Of a DNA stretch of 64,000 nucleotides, positions 8,507-16,209 are shown piece after piece. Positions within the stretch are counted from its first letter, which is position 1; each line of letters begins with the position of its first letter. The DNA is taken from the NCBI GenBank assembly GCA_002841545.1, contig PGZZ01000006.1, positions 1 through 64,000 of the forward strand. The letters run 5' to 3'. Source of the stretch: Firmicutes bacterium HGW-Firmicutes-16 (GTDB lineage: Bacteria > Bacillota > Clostridia > Oscillospirales > Oscillospiraceae). The notes beneath the pieces were generated by a model, which saw nothing but the letters and a program-made list of their open reading frames with translations, was not told where the DNA came from and searched no databases. The translations under genes and the position numbers were made by a program.

Positions 8507-8690
8507 GGCACCGTCAGGGTTTGCGACGTTTTACAAACCATTCTAACGGTGCGGCAGTCAATTGTCAAAGTATTTTAACGACTTAAATCAAAAAAGTCGC
8601 AAAGATCGGCAAAAGGGGCTCGTTTAGTGCCCGTGTCTGCCGGACAGAATACAGTACACAATATATATTCTACATTATTTGGAGGCAGAA
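8507..8690 (+). promoter_or_regulatory. Structured 5' leader of rplM (likely L13 leader)
   Basis: A first hairpin has outer arm GCACCGT (8508-8514) pairing with ACGGTGC (8546-8552) and inner arm GGTTTG (8518-8523) pairing with CAAACC (8534-8539). A second small hairpin is CGACTT/AAGTCG (8579-8584, 8594-8599). A third is CGGCA/TGCCG (8607-8611, 8638-8642) with inner GGGC/GCCC. Firmicute rplM operons carry a known autoregulatory L13 leader RNA in this place; assignment to that family is by position and presence of structure and was not tested with a covariance model. Confidence 0.6.
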
Positions 8691-8693
8691 AAA

Positions 8694-9122
8694 ATGTCCA
8701 CTTACATGGCAAATGCGGACACCGTTACCCGTAACTGGTATATTCTTGACGCGGCAGACAAGCCCATGGGTAAGACAGCGGCTCTCGCTGCCGATATCCT
8801 TCGCGGCAAGCTCAAGCCCATCTATACACCACACGTCGACTGCGGTGACTTCGTAATCATCATCAACGCAGAAAAGGCAGTTCTAACCGGCAAGAAGCTC
8901 GAGCAGAAGTATTATTACACTCACTCCGGCTATGTCGGCGGACTCAAGGCAGTTCAGTATAAGCGCCTCATGACCGAGAGACCCGATTTCGCAATGAAGC
9001 TCGCCGTCAAGGGCATGCTCCAGAAGAACACGCTCGGCGCAAATCAGCTGACCCGCCTAAAGATCTTTAAGGGCGCGGAACACACCCATCAGGCACAGCA
9101 GCCTGAAAACTGGAATCGCTAA
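8694..9122 (+). CDS. rplM: 50S ribosomal protein L13
   Basis: 142 residues, usual length. L13 hallmarks are RNWYILDAADKPMGKTA at the N-terminus, the HVDCGDFVIIINAEK segment, TGKKLEQKYYYTHSGYVGGLK, and VKGMLQKNTLG near the C-terminus, ending with HxAQQP. It binds 23S rRNA early in large-subunit assembly. The ATG at 8694 follows TTGGAGG; an in-frame codon at 8679 is too far upstream. It forms the standard rplM-rpsI operon with a 15-base gap. Confidence 0.98.
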   Translation: MSTYMANADTVTRNWYILDAADKPMGKTAALAADILRGKLKPIYTPHVDCGDFVIIINAEKAVLTGKKLEQKYYYTHSGYVGGLKAVQYKRLMTERPDFAMKLAVKGMLQKNTLGANQLTRLKIFKGAEHTHQAQQPENWNR

Positions 9123-9137
9123 AGGAGGAGAATGAAT

Positions 9138-9542
9138 ATGTATCAGAGCAAAAAGCCTTACATGTATGGCACCGGCAGAAGAAAGTCCTCCGTGGCAAGA
9201 GTCCATCTGTTTCCGGGCGGCACAGGCAAAATTTCAGTCAACGGACGCGAGATCAATGATTATTTCGGTCTTGACACTCTCAAGTTCATCGTTCGTCAGC
9301 CCCTCGTTACCACCTCCACTGTCGACAAGTTCGATATCGAAGCGACTGTTGTTGGCGGCGGCGTAACTGGGCAGGCAGGCGCCATCCGTCACGGTATTGC
9401 AAGAGCGCTGCTTTTGGTGGACGAGACCTATCGTCCCGCCCTCAAGTCTGCGGGCTTCCTGACCCGTGACCCGAGAATGAAAGAGCGTAAGAAATACGGT
9501 CTCAAAGGCGCACGTCGTGCACCCCAGTTCAGCAAGCGTTAA
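9138..9542 (+). CDS. rpsI: 30S ribosomal protein S9
   Basis: 134 residues. Hallmarks are [15 protein letters not shown] at the N-terminus, INGR-type motif [29 protein letters not shown], and the C-terminal [11 protein letters not shown] tail that reaches the P-site tRNA. AGGAGG lies at 9123-9128, so the ATG at 9138 is favoured over the one at 9132, which is too close. Second gene of the ribosomal operon, closed by the hairpin at 9556. Confidence 0.98.
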   Translation: MYQSKKPYMYGTGRRKSSVARVHLFPGGTGKISVNGREINDYFGLDTLKFIVRQPLVTTSTVDKFDIEATVVGGGVTGQAGAIRHGIARALLLVDETYRPALKSAGFLTRDPRMKERKKYGLKGARRAPQFSKR

Positions 9543-9555
9543 TCAAGGTTTTTTC

Positions 9556-9590
9556 AAAGAGCATCGTCGAGAGACGGTGCTCTTTTTTTT
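9556..9590 (+). terminator. Terminator of rplM-rpsI
   Basis: A 13-bp stem (9556-9568 with 9573-9585) with one G-T pair, loop GAGA, and eight T residues. The 30-base core recurs at 10370-10399 with one difference. Confidence 0.93.
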
Positions 9591-9685
9591 GTATTCTAAG
9601 TGAAGCATGATATAGCTTCTATAGACTTTACTACTATTATGTGGTATTATGTGGGAGTAAAATTAACGTATTGGAGGAGATTATA

Positions 9686-10216
9686 ATGAATAGCGAAATG
9701 CAACAGATGCTGAGTTTATTGGTAAGTAAGGATGTTTTAGTTTCTATTTATACTGATACTGATGCACCGGATTCATTTACATTGGGTTATCTACTTCAAA
9801 TGGATAACGACAATATTTTGCTCAATATGATAGATTCATTTGGTGAAGAAAATGGATTCTGTACAATAAGATTAAGCGATGTATTTATTTTTGATGGAGA
9901 TAAACTGTATTCTGAAAAAATGCATAAATTGTTTATGATTAAAAAACAACAGAGAAAATATATAGACTTAGATGAATCTCCATTTGCAAGCCTACTAAAG
10001 CATGCTGAGGGCAACAATCAAATTATTGAAGTTAATGAAGATGATAATTATCGAGGATACGTGTCATATTTTTCAAAAGAAACATTAGTTCTTAACTTAG
10101 TTGGCAACTATTGTAATGACTTGGGTACTGCAACTATTGATATGACCAATATTAATACATTGAAGTGCCAAAGTAGATTATTGAAAGATCTAGAATTACT
10201 TTACAACACGAAATAA
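9686..10216 (+). CDS. Unknown AT-rich protein with an apparent internal duplication
   Basis: 176 residues, acidic, no signal peptide or membrane segment. The start follows TTGGAGGAG. Two similar halves can be lined up: GYLLQMDNDNILLNMIDSFG (about 35-54) with GYVSYFSKETLVLNLVGNYC (about 121-140), each followed by a glycine/threonine turn, a segment ending in Ile-x-x-Ile/Phe, and a Leu-rich tail (KLYSEKMHKLF and SRLLKDLELLY). This suggests two copies of a small beta-barrel (SH3- or Sm-like) domain; that fold is an inference from pattern. Base composition is clearly AT-richer than the ribosomal operon beside it. Function unknown. Confidence 0.7.
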   Translation: MNSEMQQMLSLLVSKDVLVSIYTDTDAPDSFTLGYLLQMDNDNILLNMIDSFGEENGFCTIRLSDVFIFDGDKLYSEKMHKLFMIKKQQRKYIDLDESPFASLLKHAEGNNQIIEVNEDDNYRGYVSYFSKETLVLNLVGNYCNDLGTATIDMTNINTLKCQSRLLKDLELLYNTK

Positions 10217-10521
10217 TTGCGCTTGCATTATTTTTTGCCGCGAATCTGTTGCAACAAGGACATGAAAATATTTGTCAAACATAAGATGCTAGATGATACC
10301 TGAGGCTTTTGATCTATACCAAAAGCAATTCCACGTCGGCATGGAACCTCCAAGAGAAAATTTGAACATAAAGAGCATCGTCGAGAGACGATGCTCTTTA
10401 TGTTGTTAATCAGACCTTTATATGATAAAATCTTTCTATCCAAATACTGACAGTGAGGCAAAAGTATTCAATAGTATGTCGGCGCTCCACATATATATTT
10501 TCAATAAGTACGGAGTCACAA
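10217..10521. other. Intergenic region with hairpins
   Basis: Besides the large hairpin at 10366-10403, CTTTTG/CAAAAG arms around 10303-10326 and TTCCACG/CATGGAA arms around 10329-10347 can pair. On the minus strand a 17-codon frame (10342 to 10289) follows a good GGAGG site, but nothing else supports it. No other gene is seen. Confidence 0.35.
10366..10403. repeat. 17-bp perfect hairpin, second copy of the rpsI terminator core
   Basis: ACATAAAGAGCATCGTC (10366-10382) pairs perfectly with 10387-10403 around a GAGA loop. The 30 bases at 10370-10399 match 9556-9585 with a single G to A change that restores a perfect pair. No T-run follows, so it is less clearly a terminator than the first copy. 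Confidence 0.8.
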
Positions 10522-11718
10522 ATGAAATCAAAAGACGTTACAACAAAGACTATGAAAACAAGACTCGCAGCTTTATTACTTATCGCTGCCTTATTTCTGA
10601 CAGGCTGCGGCAATAACGACAGCGGCGAGTCATTAAAACCCGATGCTGATGCGGCTCGGGAAGCAATCGATATTGCGCTGAACTATCGTTCCATACTTGA
10701 AGGTGAGCACAATGACGGGTTTACTACCCTTTCAAGCGATACGATGACCCAAATCATGAATGCGGTTGCCGACATGGGATATGCCGTAATGGAAGCTTCC
10801 GGTGAGCTGGATTTTAAGAATCCGCAGGTGGTTACAGATTTCTTTTCTAAGCTCGAAACTTCGACAAGCGCTCAAATGACTATAATTGAAATATGCTATG
10901 ACGGAGGGCTTATAAGGTCGGACATATCTGTCAAAGACGGCAAGCGCACAATATCTATCACGCGGGTTGCGTGGAAGGATTCAGAACCGGAGATAACATA
11001 TACAATAGAAAGTGATCTCCTTGACTTACGCTATACAGACAATGACTACCTGATTTATAAACGTGATATTCCGGATAATACTGGATGTAACCACGATGGT
11101 TATATAGACCCCACGACTATGATTAGGGTAATCCCGCTTGATGAAAAATGCCTCGAATACTGCGAGAAATATATTTCTATTATAGGATATGAGCGAAATA
11201 ACCTGTTCCTGACCGACTGGACGTCCGAAGATATGAGCGGCGTTGTTATCAATGACTTGTTCACTATGCTGTATCGAGAATCTCACAATCAAGAACTGGC
11301 ACTCTATAACTGCCCATATAATACAGATTTGGAAACAGGATACACGTCCATACCTGCAGAAGACTTTGAACTGCTAATTATGGATTATTTCAATATTACG
11401 GGCGAAAAGCTGAAAATGTGGGCTGTTTATGACGCTGAAAAAGATACATATCCGATAGCAGCCTCCGAAATTTATGACCCGGGTTATTCAGCGCCCCCCG
11501 TACCGGAGGTCATAAGTTACGAAGAAAATGGAGACAGCACATTGACCTTGCAAGTTGATGCCTTATATGCTGAATATGGAACTGACAAAGCTTTTTCGCA
11601 TACCGTTACAATTAAAGTCGAAGAAAACGGGAGCTTTAGGTTTCTTTCAAATAAAATGCATCCGTCTGCTGAGGATACCTTACCGGTTTACAAAAACCCA
11701 TTCTCTTTATACAATTAG
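10522..11718 (+). CDS. Lipoprotein of unknown function (DUF6070-like)
   Basis: 398 residues from the ATG at 10522, which follows CGGAG at good spacing. A short basic leader and hydrophobic stretch (about 12-27) end in the lipobox LTGC, followed by GNNDSGES, so the mature protein should be lipid-anchored outside the membrane. The body has a mixed alpha-beta pattern with no catalytic motif that I can see, for example DADAAREAIDIALNY, SEPEITYTIESD, YESHNQELALYNCPYNT and AVYDAEKDTYPIAASEIYDP. The match to DUF6070 is from memory and moderate at best. It is followed after 19 bases by an alpha/beta hydrolase gene, probably in the same operon. Confidence 0.75.
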   Translation: MKSKDVTTKTMKTRLAALLLIAALFLTGCGNNDSGESLKPDADAAREAIDIALNYRSILEGEHNDGFTTLSSDTMTQIMNAVADMGYAVMEASGELDFKNPQVVTDFFSKLETSTSAQMTIIEICYDGGLIRSDISVKDGKRTISITRVAWKDSEPEITYTIESDLLDLRYTDNDYLIYKRDIPDNTGCNHDGYIDPTTMIRVIPLDEKCLEYCEKYISIIGYERNNLFLTDWTSEDMSGVVINDLFTMLYRESHNQELALYNCPYNTDLETGYTSIPAEDFELLIMDYFNITGEKLKMWAVYDAEKDTYPIAASEIYDPGYSAPPVPEVISYEENGDSTLTLQVDALYAEYGTDKAFSHTVTIKVEENGSFRFLSNKMHPSAEDTLPVYKNPFSLYN

Positions 11719-11737
11719 GTTGGAAATGGAGGACCTA

Positions 11738-12496
11738 ATGATGGACTCAAAGCATATCGAATATCATTTCAAGGCGGAAACATCAGATGCTGTGATAGTC
11801 TTTATTCACGGTATTCAAGGAAGTCCGTTGCAATTTGATTTTATAATAGAAAAGCTGAATGGGGCATATTCAATTGAAAATCTCCTTTTGCCCGGTCATG
11901 GTAAGACAGCAAGTGATTTTAGAAGTAGCACTATGACGCAGTGGCAGAACTACGTTGATGAAAGAGTCGAAAAGCTTCAAAAAGAATACAAGCACATTAT
12001 TTTGGTCGGACATTCAATGGGCGGACTGCTCTCGATACAGTCAGCTGTTTCATATCCTGAACAAATACGTGGGCTATTTTTGATTGCCCTACCACTTAGA
12101 ATCCGTGTAAGCTATCCTTGTATCAAAAATAGTTTATGTGTAGCTTTTAGTAAAAAAGATACTAATGAGATTATCGCCGCGGCCAGAAAGGGAAACAGCA
12201 TTTCAGCTTCTAATCCTTTTGAATATCTGGCAGGCATACCGCGATATATTGAATTACTCAAAAAAAGCAAATCTACACGAGCGCTATTAGAGAAACTACC
12301 ACTGCCAATTGTAATAGTACATTCAGCAAATGATGAACTTGTCAGCAATAAGTCTCTAAACTATGCTAAAGACAAGGACAATATTGAAGTGATAACTGTA
12401 AATGACTCGGGACATTATTATTACTCGCAAGGGGCTCAGGAGAAAATCTCCGATACCCTGGAAGAATTTATTGCAGAGAGCATTGTCAGTTTCTAA
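11738..12496 (+). CDS. Alpha/beta hydrolase (esterase/lysophospholipase-like)
   Basis: 252 residues. Two ATGs in a row (11738, 11741) follow TGGAGG; either may be used. Motifs: FIHGIQGSP (oxyanion region, about 23-30), LLPGHGKT, the nucleophile elbow GHSMGG (Ser93), the acid in HSANDELVS, and the histidine in NDSGHYYY near the C-terminus. This is the monoglyceride-lipase/carboxylesterase type of the fold; substrate unknown. No signal peptide, so cytoplasmic. It sits 19 bases after the lipoprotein gene and converges with thiT. Confidence 0.85.
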   Translation: MMDSKHIEYHFKAETSDAVIVFIHGIQGSPLQFDFIIEKLNGAYSIENLLLPGHGKTASDFRSSTMTQWQNYVDERVEKLQKEYKHIILVGHSMGGLLSIQSAVSYPEQIRGLFLIALPLRIRVSYPCIKNSLCVAFSKKDTNEIIAAARKGNSISASNPFEYLAGIPRYIELLKKSKSTRALLEKLPLPIVIVHSANDELVSNKSLNYAKDKDNIEVITVNDSGHYYYSQGAQEKISDTLEEFIAESIVSF

Positions 12497-12513
12497 TTAA
12501 AGGCATTAAGGAA

Positions 12514-13092
12514 TTACTGAACAATATCCTCGCGCAGCCAGTAGCGTTTGAGCGGCTTATATGAAAGATATGCAACAATTGAAGTAATAAGAATTTCGGG
12601 TATCATATAGGATGCATTATACACCAATGACCAAACCGGTGAAGCCCAGCCCAGTTCGTTAGGGAAAAGTGCTTCCCAAATCAAAACGCCGCTTATGAAG
12701 TGGCACAGGAAACGGCCGGAGAAGGTAACTAGGATTCCTAAAACTATTGCCTTGCGGCGATTGGCTATCAGATTGTTAAAACAAGCGGAAAAGCCAAGGA
12801 CGGTGTATGCCAGTATATAATCGAACACTACAACTCCCGCGGCGCTCAGCGCAGTGGGCGCATATTGAACATTGTTTAAACCAATGAACATTTGAAGCAC
12901 ACTGTATATGAGTGATGAAAATATCCCCCATTTTGTACCGTAGCGCTGTGCTATCATAACCAGGGGAAGCATACTGCAAACTGTTATGCCGCCGCCAAGC
13001 AGCCACGGGCCTTGGAACGTGAACAGAGATAGAACTGTACCGATTGCAATTAACATTGCGCTGTCTGCAATTCGTTTGAGCTTTGTTTTCAT
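12514..13092 (-). CDS. thiT: Thiamine-specific ECF transporter S component ThiT
   Basis: 192 residues with about six membrane helices. It shows the ECF S-component features GTVLSLFTF near the N-terminus, GGGITVCSMLPLVMIAQRYGTKWG and a C-terminal YNASYMIPEIL. ThiT binds thiamine with high affinity and works with the shared EcfA/A'/T module encoded elsewhere. The ATG at 13092 has GGAGGGA at 8 bases. Upstream on the same strand lies a TPP riboswitch, which independently supports a thiamine role. Confidence 0.92.
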   Translation of the reverse strand: MKTKLKRIADSAMLIAIGTVLSLFTFQGPWLLGGGITVCSMLPLVMIAQRYGTKWGIFSSLIYSVLQMFIGLNNVQYAPTALSAAGVVVFDYILAYTVLGFSACFNNLIANRRKAIVLGILVTFSGRFLCHFISGVLIWEALFPNELGWASPVWSLVYNASYMIPEILITSIVAYLSYKPLKRYWLREDIVQ

Positions 13093-13168
13093 AATAATTC
13101 CCTCCAAATATTTGCCGTTGACCTTTTCTGGGGGTCAGGGCTACTGAGATTTTTTGTTAATGTGCAAC

Positions 13169-13203
13169 AAAAAAATCCCGCTATTGCAGGTATTGCAACG
13201 CGG
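13169..13203 (-). terminator. Expression-platform terminator of the TPP riboswitch
   Basis: On the minus strand CCGC (13203-13200) with TTGCA (13198-13194) pairs with TGCAA (13188-13184) and GCGG (13181-13178), followed by ATTTTTTTG. It sits between aptamer and thiT, so ligand binding can switch transcription off. Confidence 0.85.
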
Positions 13204-13204
13204 A

Positions 13205-13320
13205 ACATCAAGGGAATATTCCATTGATTCCTACGCCGGCATTACCCGGATCAGGTTCGAGAGTCCCAAGCACAATAGCTTGATCTCAGCCGACTTGCGT
13301 CAGCACCCCTTGTGTTTCTA
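13205..13320 (-). promoter_or_regulatory. TPP riboswitch (THI element)
   Basis: Read on the minus strand, the aptamer contains ACACAAGGGGTGC, GTCGGCTGAGATC, ACCTGATCCGGGTAATGCCGG and CGTAGGAATCAATGG. These are the signature TPP aptamer blocks in order. ACACAAGGG at the 5' end pairs with CCCTTGATGT at the 3' end to close P1. Located upstream of thiT. Confidence 0.96.
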
Positions 13321-13407
13321 CACAATTTGTATTGTAATATGAAAAGAATATTTTGTCAACGCTGTAATTGTAGTTACGCAATACCATATAAAAGATGTTA
13401 TTTAATA

Positions 13408-13443
13408 GAACAAGACCCGACGCTTTTGCGTTGGGTCTTGTTC
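13408..13443. terminator. Terminator after the XRE-cupin gene
   Basis: A 16-bp stem (13408-13423 with 13428-13443, one G-T pair) around a TTTT loop. The minus-strand cupin regulator gene ends at 13447; the symmetrical A/T ends allow weak action in both directions. Confidence 0.82.
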
Positions 13444-13446
13444 TAA

Positions 13447-13998
13447 TTATGCAGGATAGTAATTTATCAGATACGCTTTCATGGTTTCTTTTCCGCTAGA
13501 ATGGTAGGTGTGCTTTGCCGAGGCAGTGAAGCTGATGGCGTCGTTCTGGTGCAGAACAAAGGTCTCGTCATTTGCCGTGAAGGTCAGCTCGCCCTCCAGC
13601 ACCATAATATATTCTTGTGATTTTTCGGGATGACCTATAGTCGTGTGGCTGTATCCCGCGTCTAGCTCGACTTGGAAAACCTCAAAATTGCGCTGGGGAG
13701 TATTTGCATAGTAACAAAAAAGCCTGTAATGACCGTATTCATCCGGTTGAGCGGCTATTTCAGATTTTGTGACGACACTTGCGGTGTGCTCAGCCTGATC
13801 CATTAATGCGGAATATGGTACCTTAAGCCCGTTTGCAATTTTCCAGATTGTATTTATCGTAGGATTTGTGTCGCCCTTCTCAATCTGACAGAGCATAACC
13901 TTGCTGACTGTTGATAATTCAGCAAGCTGCCCCAGACTGAGGTTTCTTTCCATTCGAAGCCTTTTCAGATTATCGGAAATAATTTGATTAATATCCAT
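13447..13998 (-). CDS. XRE family regulator with C-terminal cupin domain
   Basis: 183 residues from the ATG at 13998, preceded by GGAGGTAC. An N-terminal helix-turn-helix (about 8-62) has NLKRLRMERNLSLGQLAE and SKVMLCQIEKGDTNPTINTIWKIA. A C-terminal cupin barrel (about 95-180) has GHPEKSQEYIMVLEGELTF and QNDAISFTASAKHTYHS. Proteins of this design sense a small metabolite in the cupin and control neighbouring genes. It is divergent from azlCD, and the shared 120-base region holds an inverted repeat (14026-14081), so azlCD is the obvious target. The ligand may be an amino acid, by inference. Confidence 0.9.
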   Translation of the reverse strand: MDINQIISDNLKRLRMERNLSLGQLAELSTVSKVMLCQIEKGDTNPTINTIWKIANGLKVPYSALMDQAEHTASVVTKSEIAAQPDEYGHYRLFCYYANTPQRNFEVFQVELDAGYSHTTIGHPEKSQEYIMVLEGELTFTANDETFVLHQNDAISFTASAKHTYHSSGKETMKAYLINYYPA

Positions 13999-14016
13999 AG
14001 TACCTCCAAAAAGGTG

Positions 14017-14045
14017 TTGACAAATATAGCGAACAATCGTAATAT
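14017..14045 (+). promoter_or_regulatory. Sigma-A type promoter for azlCD
   Basis: Perfect TTGACA (14017-14022) and TAATAT (14040-14045), spacer 17. The left arm of the operator lies inside the spacer, so a bound repressor would block polymerase. Confidence 0.8.
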
Positions 14046-14081
14046 ATATCAAACACAATATAGTTTACAATCGTTCGCTAT
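14026..14081. promoter_or_regulatory. Inverted-repeat operator between the cupin regulator and azlCD
   Basis: ATAGCGAAC (14026-14034) and GTTCGCTAT (14073-14081) are perfect inverted arms; similarity continues inward (AATCGTAA against TTTACAAT). The wide spacing suggests two half-operators that could be bridged, or one site for each divergent promoter. Confidence 0.7.
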
Positions 14082-14119
14082 TATTGTACAACGTGCAGAC
14101 TTGGAGCGCAAGAAGAATT

Positions 14120-14824
14120 ATGAATGAAACAAAAAACAAGAGCTTTCAAAAAGCGTTTTCTGCGGCGTTTCCGCACACTATCCCTGTTCTGACGGGGTTT
14201 CTGGTGCTGGGTATGGCTTACGGAGTGCTGATGCAGACAAAAGGATACGGAACCTTGTGGTCGGTGCTCATGAGCGCGATTGCTTTTTGCGGGAGCATGC
14301 AGTTTGTTGCAATTACGCTCCTAACGGCGGCGTTTAATCCCCTGCAGGCGTTTCTGCTCAGCGTAATGGTCAATGCGCGTCATCTCTTCTACGGCATCTC
14401 CATGCTTGAAAAGTACAAGGGACTCGGAAAAGTGAGAGCTTTTCTGATATATACACTCTGCGACGAAACTTTTTCGATATCCTCTAGCGTCACGCCGCCG
14501 GAAGATATCGACAGGAAGTATTTTTATTTGTCCATATCGCTGCTGGATTATCTCTACTGGGTGCTCGGGACTTTTCTTGGAAGCGTGCTGGGGAATTTCG
14601 TAACGTTCAATACAAAGGGACTGGATTTTGTCCTGACGGCGCTGTTCGTCGTCCTCTTCCTTGAGCAGATGAAGAAAATTGAAAACCGGATATTCGGACT
14701 CATCGGCATTGCATGCACTGTGGTTGCGCTGGTCTTTTTCGGAGCGTCTAATTTGGTCATTCCGGCAATGATTTTAATTCTGCTGGTTTTATTGGGAATG
14801 GGGAGGAAAAAGATATGCTGCTGA
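14120..14824 (+). CDS. azlC: AzlC family branched-chain amino acid exporter, large subunit
   Basis: 234 residues; the ATG at 14120 follows AAGAAGAATT. About seven to eight membrane helices. AzlC hallmarks: AFPHTIPVLTGFLVLGMAYG, IAFCGSMQFVAITLL, VMVNARHLFYGISML, LCDETFSISSS and LGSVLGNFV. With AzlD it exports branched-chain amino acids and their analogues. The gene overlaps azlD by ten bases (ATGCTGCTGA), so translation is coupled. It is controlled from the divergent region at 14017-14081. Confidence 0.92.
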   Translation: MNETKNKSFQKAFSAAFPHTIPVLTGFLVLGMAYGVLMQTKGYGTLWSVLMSAIAFCGSMQFVAITLLTAAFNPLQAFLLSVMVNARHLFYGISMLEKYKGLGKVRAFLIYTLCDETFSISSSVTPPEDIDRKYFYLSISLLDYLYWVLGTFLGSVLGNFVTFNTKGLDFVLTALFVVLFLEQMKKIENRIFGLIGIACTVVALVFFGASNLVIPAMILILLVLLGMGRKKICC

Positions 14825-15150
14825 CGCCGACACAGACGGTTATTATGATACTGGCTATTGCTTTGGGTTCCATGACAACCCGATTTACCCCGTTTTTTCT
14901 CTTCCCTGAACATAAAGAGCCGCCAAAAATCATTACATATTTAGGTCGGGTGCTGCCGCCTGCGATGATGGGACTGCTGGTTGTTTACTGTCTAAAAGGC
15001 GTTTCTCTAAAAACCGCCCCTCACGGTATACCGGAGCTTATCGCGATACTTGTTATAGTGGCGCTTCATAAGTGGAAGAACAATGTGCTGATTAGCATAG
15101 GCGGCGGAACTTTAGTATATATGGTTCTGGTGCAGACAGTATTTCGTTAG
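14815..15150 (+). CDS. azlD: AzlD family branched-chain amino acid exporter, small subunit
   Basis: 111 residues with about four membrane helices. Typical pattern: LGSMTTRFTPFFLFPE, YLGRVLPPAMMGLLVVYCLKG, and HKWKNNVLISIGGGTLVYMVL. It forms the exporter with AzlC. The start lies inside the end of azlC (GGGGAGGAAAAAG just upstream is its ribosome binding site). Confidence 0.92.
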   Translation: MLLTPTQTVIMILAIALGSMTTRFTPFFLFPEHKEPPKIITYLGRVLPPAMMGLLVVYCLKGVSLKTAPHGIPELIAILVIVALHKWKNNVLISIGGGTLVYMVLVQTVFR

Positions 15151-15167
15151 GTCCTAAATACCCAATA

Positions 15168-15196
15168 TTGGATTTTTACTCGGTTTGTGCTATTAT
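15168..15196 (+). promoter_or_regulatory. Sigma-A type promoter for the 15251 phosphoesterase
   Basis: TTGGAT (15168-15173) and TATTAT (15191-15196), spacer 17, about 50 bases before the gene. Confidence 0.6.
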
Positions 15197-15250
15197 GACT
15201 TAACAACTAGAAGTATATAAATATTCCGAGTTTATTAATAGGTGTTTGCT

Positions 15251-16111
15251 ATGAAAACGAAAACTAAGAAAAAATTTATTACTTTGGGTGTCACTGTGGT
15301 GTTTTTAGCCGTATTCAGCGTAGTTGCATTATGGCGGGGGCTGACAGTCAAAGCTTATACGGAAACCACAGATAAAGTTACATCGCCAATACGCATAGCG
15401 GTCATAGCTGATTTACACAGCGTGTTTTATGGCGACAAACAGGAAACGCTTATAAAAGCGATTTATAAGCAAAACCCAGATATACTTTTCCTTGTTGGAG
15501 ATATTGCGGATGATTACAACCCTATTGATGGAACAAAACAGCTTCTCTCTGTAATTGGCACTGAATATCCTTGCTACTATGTTTCAGGCAATCATGAATA
15601 CTGGTCCGGCGAAGTTGATTCTATAAAAGATATGATTCGCTCTTACGGCGTTACGATTCTGGAGGGCGACACAGATATTATTCAGGTAGGCAATCAGAAA
15701 CTAAGGCTTTGCGGGGTCGATGATCCGACTGGCATTGGTGAAAATACATATTTTACAGACAATGATGTTTCGGAAAGCTGGCAGGGACAGTTAGACGCTT
15801 GCAAAGCCGAACTTGGAGATAATATCTACTCCATCCTACTGTCGCACCGACCGGAGCTAACCGAGAACTATAAAGACAGCGGCTTCGATTTGGTTGTGGC
15901 TGGACATGCACATGGAGGACAAGTGAGGATTCCCTTAATACTGAATGGCTTACTGGCACCGAATCAAGGCTGGTTCCCTAAATACGCGGGTGGACGCTAT
16001 GAACTTGGAGAAACAACTATGATTGTAAGCCGTGGACTCCAAAAAGACAAAATACCGCGGATTTTTAATCCGCCGGAACTTGTCATTGTGAACTTAGAAC
16101 CTGAAAGATGA
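15251..16111 (+). CDS. Membrane-anchored metallophosphoesterase (YkuE type)
   Basis: 286 residues from ATG 15251, which AGGTG precedes at 8 bases. A basic tail and one hydrophobic anchor (about 9-30) are followed by the catalytic body with VIADLH, LVGDIADD, SGNHEYW, LLSHRPE and AGHAHGGQ, the full metal-binding set. The C-terminus (IPRIFNPPELVIVNL) resembles that of the protein at 6436 (IPPRFLNNPEVVTVIL), marking them as paralogues. Predicted to act outside the membrane on a phosphoester or lipid diphosphate; substrate unknown. Monocistronic with its own promoter. Confidence 0.88.
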   Translation: MKTKTKKKFITLGVTVVFLAVFSVVALWRGLTVKAYTETTDKVTSPIRIAVIADLHSVFYGDKQETLIKAIYKQNPDILFLVGDIADDYNPIDGTKQLLSVIGTEYPCYYVSGNHEYWSGEVDSIKDMIRSYGVTILEGDTDIIQVGNQKLRLCGVDDPTGIGENTYFTDNDVSESWQGQLDACKAELGDNIYSILLSHRPELTENYKDSGFDLVVAGHAHGGQVRIPLILNGLLAPNQGWFPKYAGGRYELGETTMIVSRGLQKDKIPRIFNPPELVIVNLEPER

Positions 16112-16209
16112 ATTTACTCAAAAGCCTTACGCGGTTGAGAAAAAGTGGACTAAGAAATCAGTAAGTGCTATCATAATCGTAAAGTTTACAAATACCGGAT
16201 AAAGAAGGA

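Noticed and set aside
10289-10342. A 17-codon minus-strand frame after a GGAGG site
   Set aside because: The site is good but the frame is short and coincides with hairpin-forming sequence; no promoter or terminator supports it.
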